From positions 62,001 to 126,000 of the forward strand of contig NZ_FODY01000011.1 in NCBI RefSeq assembly GCF_900110485.1: a stretch of DNA of 64,000 nt, in the 5' to 3' direction. The notes beneath the pieces are model-generated. The model searched no databases. It saw only the letters and a list, made by a program, of their open reading frames with translations, and had not been told where the DNA came from. Position 1 is the first letter of the stretch, and every line of letters starts with the position of its first letter. Shown here one piece after another: positions 61,533 to 64,000 of the stretch. The stretch is from Propionispora vibrioides. GTDB taxonomy: Bacteria; Bacillota; Negativicutes; Propionisporales; Propionisporaceae. Both the position numbers and the translations under genes were made by a program.

Positions 61533-62159
61533 CTAACAGCTATTTCCCGGCTGCTCGCTGTCTACTCCATCGCGGCATAATTCCTCCCAGTTTCCATACT
61601 CCATATATACGGCCGTTCGATCGGCAACCTCTTTACCCCATAGCTTCGCCACCACATGAAGCGACAGTTCTATTCCGGCAGAAATACCGGCAGATGTCAG
61701 GAGTTTGCCGGTATCGACAAACCTTACGTTTTTTTCCACCGTCGCCAACGGAGCAATTTTTGCCATATCCGGCATAACTTCATGGTGAGTCGTATAGGTT
61801 AAATAATCAAGCAATCCCAGTTTCCCCAGCAGCCTAGTGCCGGAACAAACAGACATAGTAAGGCGGGAAACCTCATATTGTTCTTTTAACCACTGCAAAA
61901 CCTTCGCGTTATTCATTTCCGCTTTCGTTCCATTTCCACCTGGCACAATCAGCACGTCTATGGGCGGATGGTCGTTAAACGCATAATCCGGCATAAGCTT
62001 CAGCCCGTTTACCGACCGGACAGCCGCCCCGTCTTCACTAATCGTAAACACCCGGCCTGTCAGACTCTGCTGTTCAACCGCTACGGAAAAAACCTCATAA
62101 GGTCCTGCGAAATCCAACAGCTCTATGTCGTTAAAAAGGAAAATTCCGATATGCAGCAT
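61533..62159 (-). CDS. DJ-1/PfpI-family protein (isonitrile hydratase-like)
   Basis: 208 residues: LFNDIELLDFAGPYEVFSV, DVLIVPGGNG, the active cysteine in LTMSVCSGTRLLGKLG, and GISAGIELSLHVVA. Close in pattern to InhA-type isonitrile hydratases and to the first half of the fusion at 38651-39487. A role in thiol or isocyanide chemistry is possible but unproven. A GGGGGATTA ribosome site lies upstream of the ATG. Confidence 0.85.
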   Translation of the reverse strand: MLHIGIFLFNDIELLDFAGPYEVFSVAVEQQSLTGRVFTISEDGAAVRSVNGLKLMPDYAFNDHPPIDVLIVPGGNGTKAEMNNAKVLQWLKEQYEVSRLTMSVCSGTRLLGKLGLLDYLTYTTHHEVMPDMAKIAPLATVEKNVRFVDTGKLLTSAGISAGIELSLHVVAKLWGKEVADRTAVYMEYGNWEELCRDGVDSEQPGNSC

Positions 62160-62229
62160 CTATAATCCCCCTTTTGAAAGGATTGTGGTGTGTTTTCACA
62201 CTGGCGGCATGATAGTTTGAAAACACTCC

Positions 62230-62844
62230 CTATCCTCTTATAAAATCAATTCCGTCTTTAAAAAGAATAATGGCAAAAACAAATAAAGCCAAGCCCAGAA
62301 ATTTCATCGTATATACATAAGCCCTGCCCTGCAGAAGGTTTCGCGAGCGGTTTACCAATACGGCTAGCAATAACTTTGCCCCAACCAGCGCCGCATAGAA
62401 ACTGACGAGAAAGCCGGCGGCATACCAGCTGTTTTGTACATAGGCAGCAACAAGCAGCGGCGTCCCCACGGTAATCCAAAACAGATAGGGATGGGGGCTT
62501 AACGCATTAATCATCACCCCTTTAGCCAGGGAATTTGTCTCCCGGTCGGCAAAGGGCTGGCTGATCCCTTCGGTTTTCAGATTTGCCCAGGCCATGAACA
62601 GCAAAAACAAACCACCGGCCAACGAGATCATTCCCAGCAGCGGTTTGTGCCCATACAAATTAGATAATACCAAAGCCGACACCAAAACAATCGGCAAATC
62701 GGTGATCAGCGGGGAAAGAGCCAGCTTAGCCCCTTCCCGCAGACCGTACTGTAACGTCTGGGAAATAACCATGGCAAACAGCGGGCCTGGCGAAATACCG
62801 GATACCAACCCTAATAGCGTGCCGGAAAGCAAAAAATTCAACAT
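62230..62844 (-). CDS. LysE-family amino-acid exporter
   Basis: 204 residues with five to six membrane helices and the LysE family start GLVSGISPGPLFAMVISQTL. Also has SPLITDLPIVLVSA and INALSPHPYLFWITVGTP. It exports lysine, arginine or similar small molecules. The ribosome site before the ATG is weak (GGGATGTG). It lies between the DJ-1 and ClbS genes on the same strand. Confidence 0.87.
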   Translation of the reverse strand: MLNFLLSGTLLGLVSGISPGPLFAMVISQTLQYGLREGAKLALSPLITDLPIVLVSALVLSNLYGHKPLLGMISLAGGLFLLFMAWANLKTEGISQPFADRETNSLAKGVMINALSPHPYLFWITVGTPLLVAAYVQNSWYAAGFLVSFYAALVGAKLLLAVLVNRSRNLLQGRAYVYTMKFLGLALFVFAIILFKDGIDFIRG

Positions 62845-62872
62845 CTATTGCACATCCCATCTAAATAAAAGC

Positions 62873-63379
62873 TTATATGTTCTTCTTCCACTTTCGGATT
62901 TTCGTTCTAAAGCTCATAAAGGGAGCGACCGAATTAATGTGCAGCCATTTCCACAGCGGCCAATTGGCGCCGGTCACCGCCCAGCGGCGTACACCAGGCG
63001 TAAACAGTTCATCCTCACTTAACCCGGCTATCCAGGCACACCACAGGGCAACCCGCTCATCCAGCAAGGTCCGTAATCGCGGTAAGGAATAGCCGCTGTA
63101 TTCGGTGTAAAAGTGTTGATATAACAACCCCAGTTGGTTCCACTTATAGTCCGGAGAGGGGGTGATCACCGATTTTCCCTGGAGCTCATCCTGTTCCCAG
63201 CTCATAACCAGCGCCAGCCAGCCAAGCTGGTAAGCCAGCATTTCCTGCGGTGTTTTATCCACGCCGGGAAGCCTGACATTTATTTTGTCGGCCGGCACCT
63301 CGTCAAACTCGCCGGCAAACAGCCGGTAAGTTTTTTCTATTGTCGCAAGCAATTCCGCTTTGTCCTGATACTCCCGCAC
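62873..63379 (-). CDS. ClbS/DfsB-family four-helix bundle protein (DUF1706)
   Basis: 168 residues. Pattern of the family: KAELLATIEKTYRLFAGEFD, LPGVDKTPQEMLAYQLGWL, the WNQLGLLYQHFYTEYSGYSL segment and HINSVAPFMSFRTKIRKWKK. ClbS protects against colibactin in E. coli, and DfsB is a related DinB-like protein; activity here is unknown. The GTG at 63377-63379 has GGAGGG upstream, and the frame's upstream ATG is not preceded by a ribosome site. Confidence 0.85.
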   Translation of the reverse strand: MREYQDKAELLATIEKTYRLFAGEFDEVPADKINVRLPGVDKTPQEMLAYQLGWLALVMSWEQDELQGKSVITPSPDYKWNQLGLLYQHFYTEYSGYSLPRLRTLLDERVALWCAWIAGLSEDELFTPGVRRWAVTGANWPLWKWLHINSVAPFMSFRTKIRKWKKNI

Positions 63380-63543
63380 GCAAAAATCCCTCCATTGATT
63401 TATTGCAGTCCATCTGGGACTGCTGCTCACTGTCAATTAACAAAATATAAGATAATTAAAGGATTATCGAAAAAAATAAAGAAAATGATCAATAATTTCC
63501 ATTATTGAATGATGGAAAAAATTCATTTACAGGAGGAATCACC

Positions 63544-63783
63544 ATGGAAAAACCGGTAATCAGCCAAAAATCTCCGCTTCCAGTGGAAGTCAAGCAAGGG
63601 CAAACCTATTATTGGTGTGCTTGTGGAAGGAGTTCAAATCAGCCTTTCTGTAACGGCTCACACAAAGGTACTTCCTTCCAGCCCTTAGCATTTACCGCCG
63701 AAAAAGATCAAACAGTCTATTTGTGCGCCTGTAAGCAGACGAAGAAATCACCCTACTGTGACGGTACTCACACATCCTTGTAG
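63544..63783 (+). CDS. Double-CDGSH iron-sulfur protein
   Basis: 79 residues made of two CDGSH motifs, CACGRSSNQPFCNGSH and CACKQTKKSPYCDGTH (each C-x-C-x8-9-C-x3-H type), which bind 2Fe-2S clusters. Two-motif prokaryotic mitoNEET-like proteins are found in many bacteria and archaea; role in redox or cluster transfer is assumed. ATG at 63544 with AGGAGG upstream; an ATG 13 codons earlier is less likely. Confidence 0.93.
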   Translation: MEKPVISQKSPLPVEVKQGQTYYWCACGRSSNQPFCNGSHKGTSFQPLAFTAEKDQTVYLCACKQTKKSPYCDGTHTSL

Positions 63784-63827
63784 TGTGTGATCTCCCGTTG
63801 CTATAGTAAAATTAGTTTGTAAGTATC

Positions 63828-63875
63828 TAAGGAGGTAGACAACCGATCTGTTGCTTGCCCCCGTTTTTTTTATCG
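63828..63875 (+). terminator. Terminator of the CDGSH gene
   Basis: GGAGGTAGACAAC pairs imperfectly with GTTGCTTGCCCCC, followed by T8 on the plus strand. Confidence 0.6.
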
Positions 63876-63906
63876 TAAACAAACTCTTTAGATAGCTAAC
63901 CGCTGC

Positions 63907-64000
63907 TTAAAGAAAATAATTTGAATAACCCGACGGTATCACCTCGGCAATGGTAAGCCTGCTGCCTTTGTCTGAATTGGTCATAATCGACTGGCGCAAT
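63907..64000 (-). CDS. C-terminal end of an unidentified gene (cut by window end)
   Basis: The minus strand has an open frame that enters from the window edge and reads LRQSIMTNSDKGSRLTIAEV then IPSGYSNYFL and TAA (63907-63909). I cannot identify it. Its end is separated from the convergent CDGSH gene by a terminator. Confidence 0.4.
   Translation of the reverse strand, partial: LRQSIMTNSDKGSRLTIAEVIPSGYSNYFL

Noticed and set aside
1-64000. CRISPR arrays, tRNA or rRNA genes
   Set aside because: No regularly spaced repeats of 24-40 bases and no cloverleaf-like or rRNA sequences were seen by eye; a tRNAscan and CRISPR search would be decisive.

Overview
The window looks like a chromosomal segment of a diderm, probably spore-forming Firmicute of the Negativicutes (Sporomusaceae-like). 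The evidence is a Clostridia/Negativicutes-style heme/siroheme cluster with a fused cobA-hemD, Firmicute Shine-Dalgarno sites (AGGAGG) before nearly every gene, PTS and GntR genes of low-GC Gram-positive type, and an outer-membrane beta-barrel porin that only a diderm would use. The species cannot be named from the sequence alone. No tRNA, rRNA or CRISPR array was seen.

Layout. (1) 1-6.3 kb: GC-rich minus-strand tetrapyrrole operon, in transcription order precorrin-2 dehydrogenase, hemA, hemC, cobA/hemD, hemB, hemL (cut by the window start). (2) 6.5-17.9 kb: PBP2, an LCP ligase, a divergent YnfM-type MFS/LysR pair, RNase HI, a sensor diguanylate cyclase with two ligand-binding domains, and a DUF362 ferredoxin protein. 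(3) 17.9-26.5 kb: an AT-rich island with an unknown protein, a DUF4365 nuclease-like protein bracketed by two copies of a recombinase tail, short repeats, a gene with an upstream leader peptide and alternative hairpins, and several decayed genes. (4) 26.5-46.8 kb: mixed small metabolic and regulatory genes (ThDP enzyme with a PAS kinase, SEC-C methionine aminopeptidase, phosphohexomutase, RNB nuclease, a MarR/MDR pair, a DJ-1-ferredoxin fusion, MocR with a flavin reductase, orphan DhaK, MscS, PHP phosphatase, nitroreductases). (5) 47-61.3 kb: a mannan/glucomannan utilisation locus. (6) 61.5-64 kb: DJ-1, LysE exporter, ClbS/DfsB and double-CDGSH proteins, and the end of one more gene.

The main functional unit is region 5. 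It holds two secreted GH26 mannanases, a secreted GH5 mannanase, two secreted stand-alone carbohydrate-binding modules, a porin, a GntR regulator, a cellobiose-family PTS (IIB, IIC, IIA) and a GH1 6-phospho-beta-glucosidase. The gene set matches the Bacillus subtilis gmu (glucomannan) operon, here with outer-membrane parts added. Promoters of the mannanase, porin, PTS and gntR transcripts share the word GTTATATCTTTT or a close variant next to the -35 box, which suggests one GntR regulon. Two parts show recent rearrangement: the porin gene has its signal peptide out of frame with a barrel that lacks an SLH anchor, and the AT-rich GH5 gene sits between the two ends of a decayed GH26-type gene.

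Other structure not explained by genes: two ~160-bp palindromic intergenic elements with a shared ~78-bp core (near 1.8 and 34.6 kb), a family of GGACACGGGGACGGTGG repeats, matched palindromic operators for the ArsR and MarR regulators, and three copies or remnants of a DUF362 gene start.
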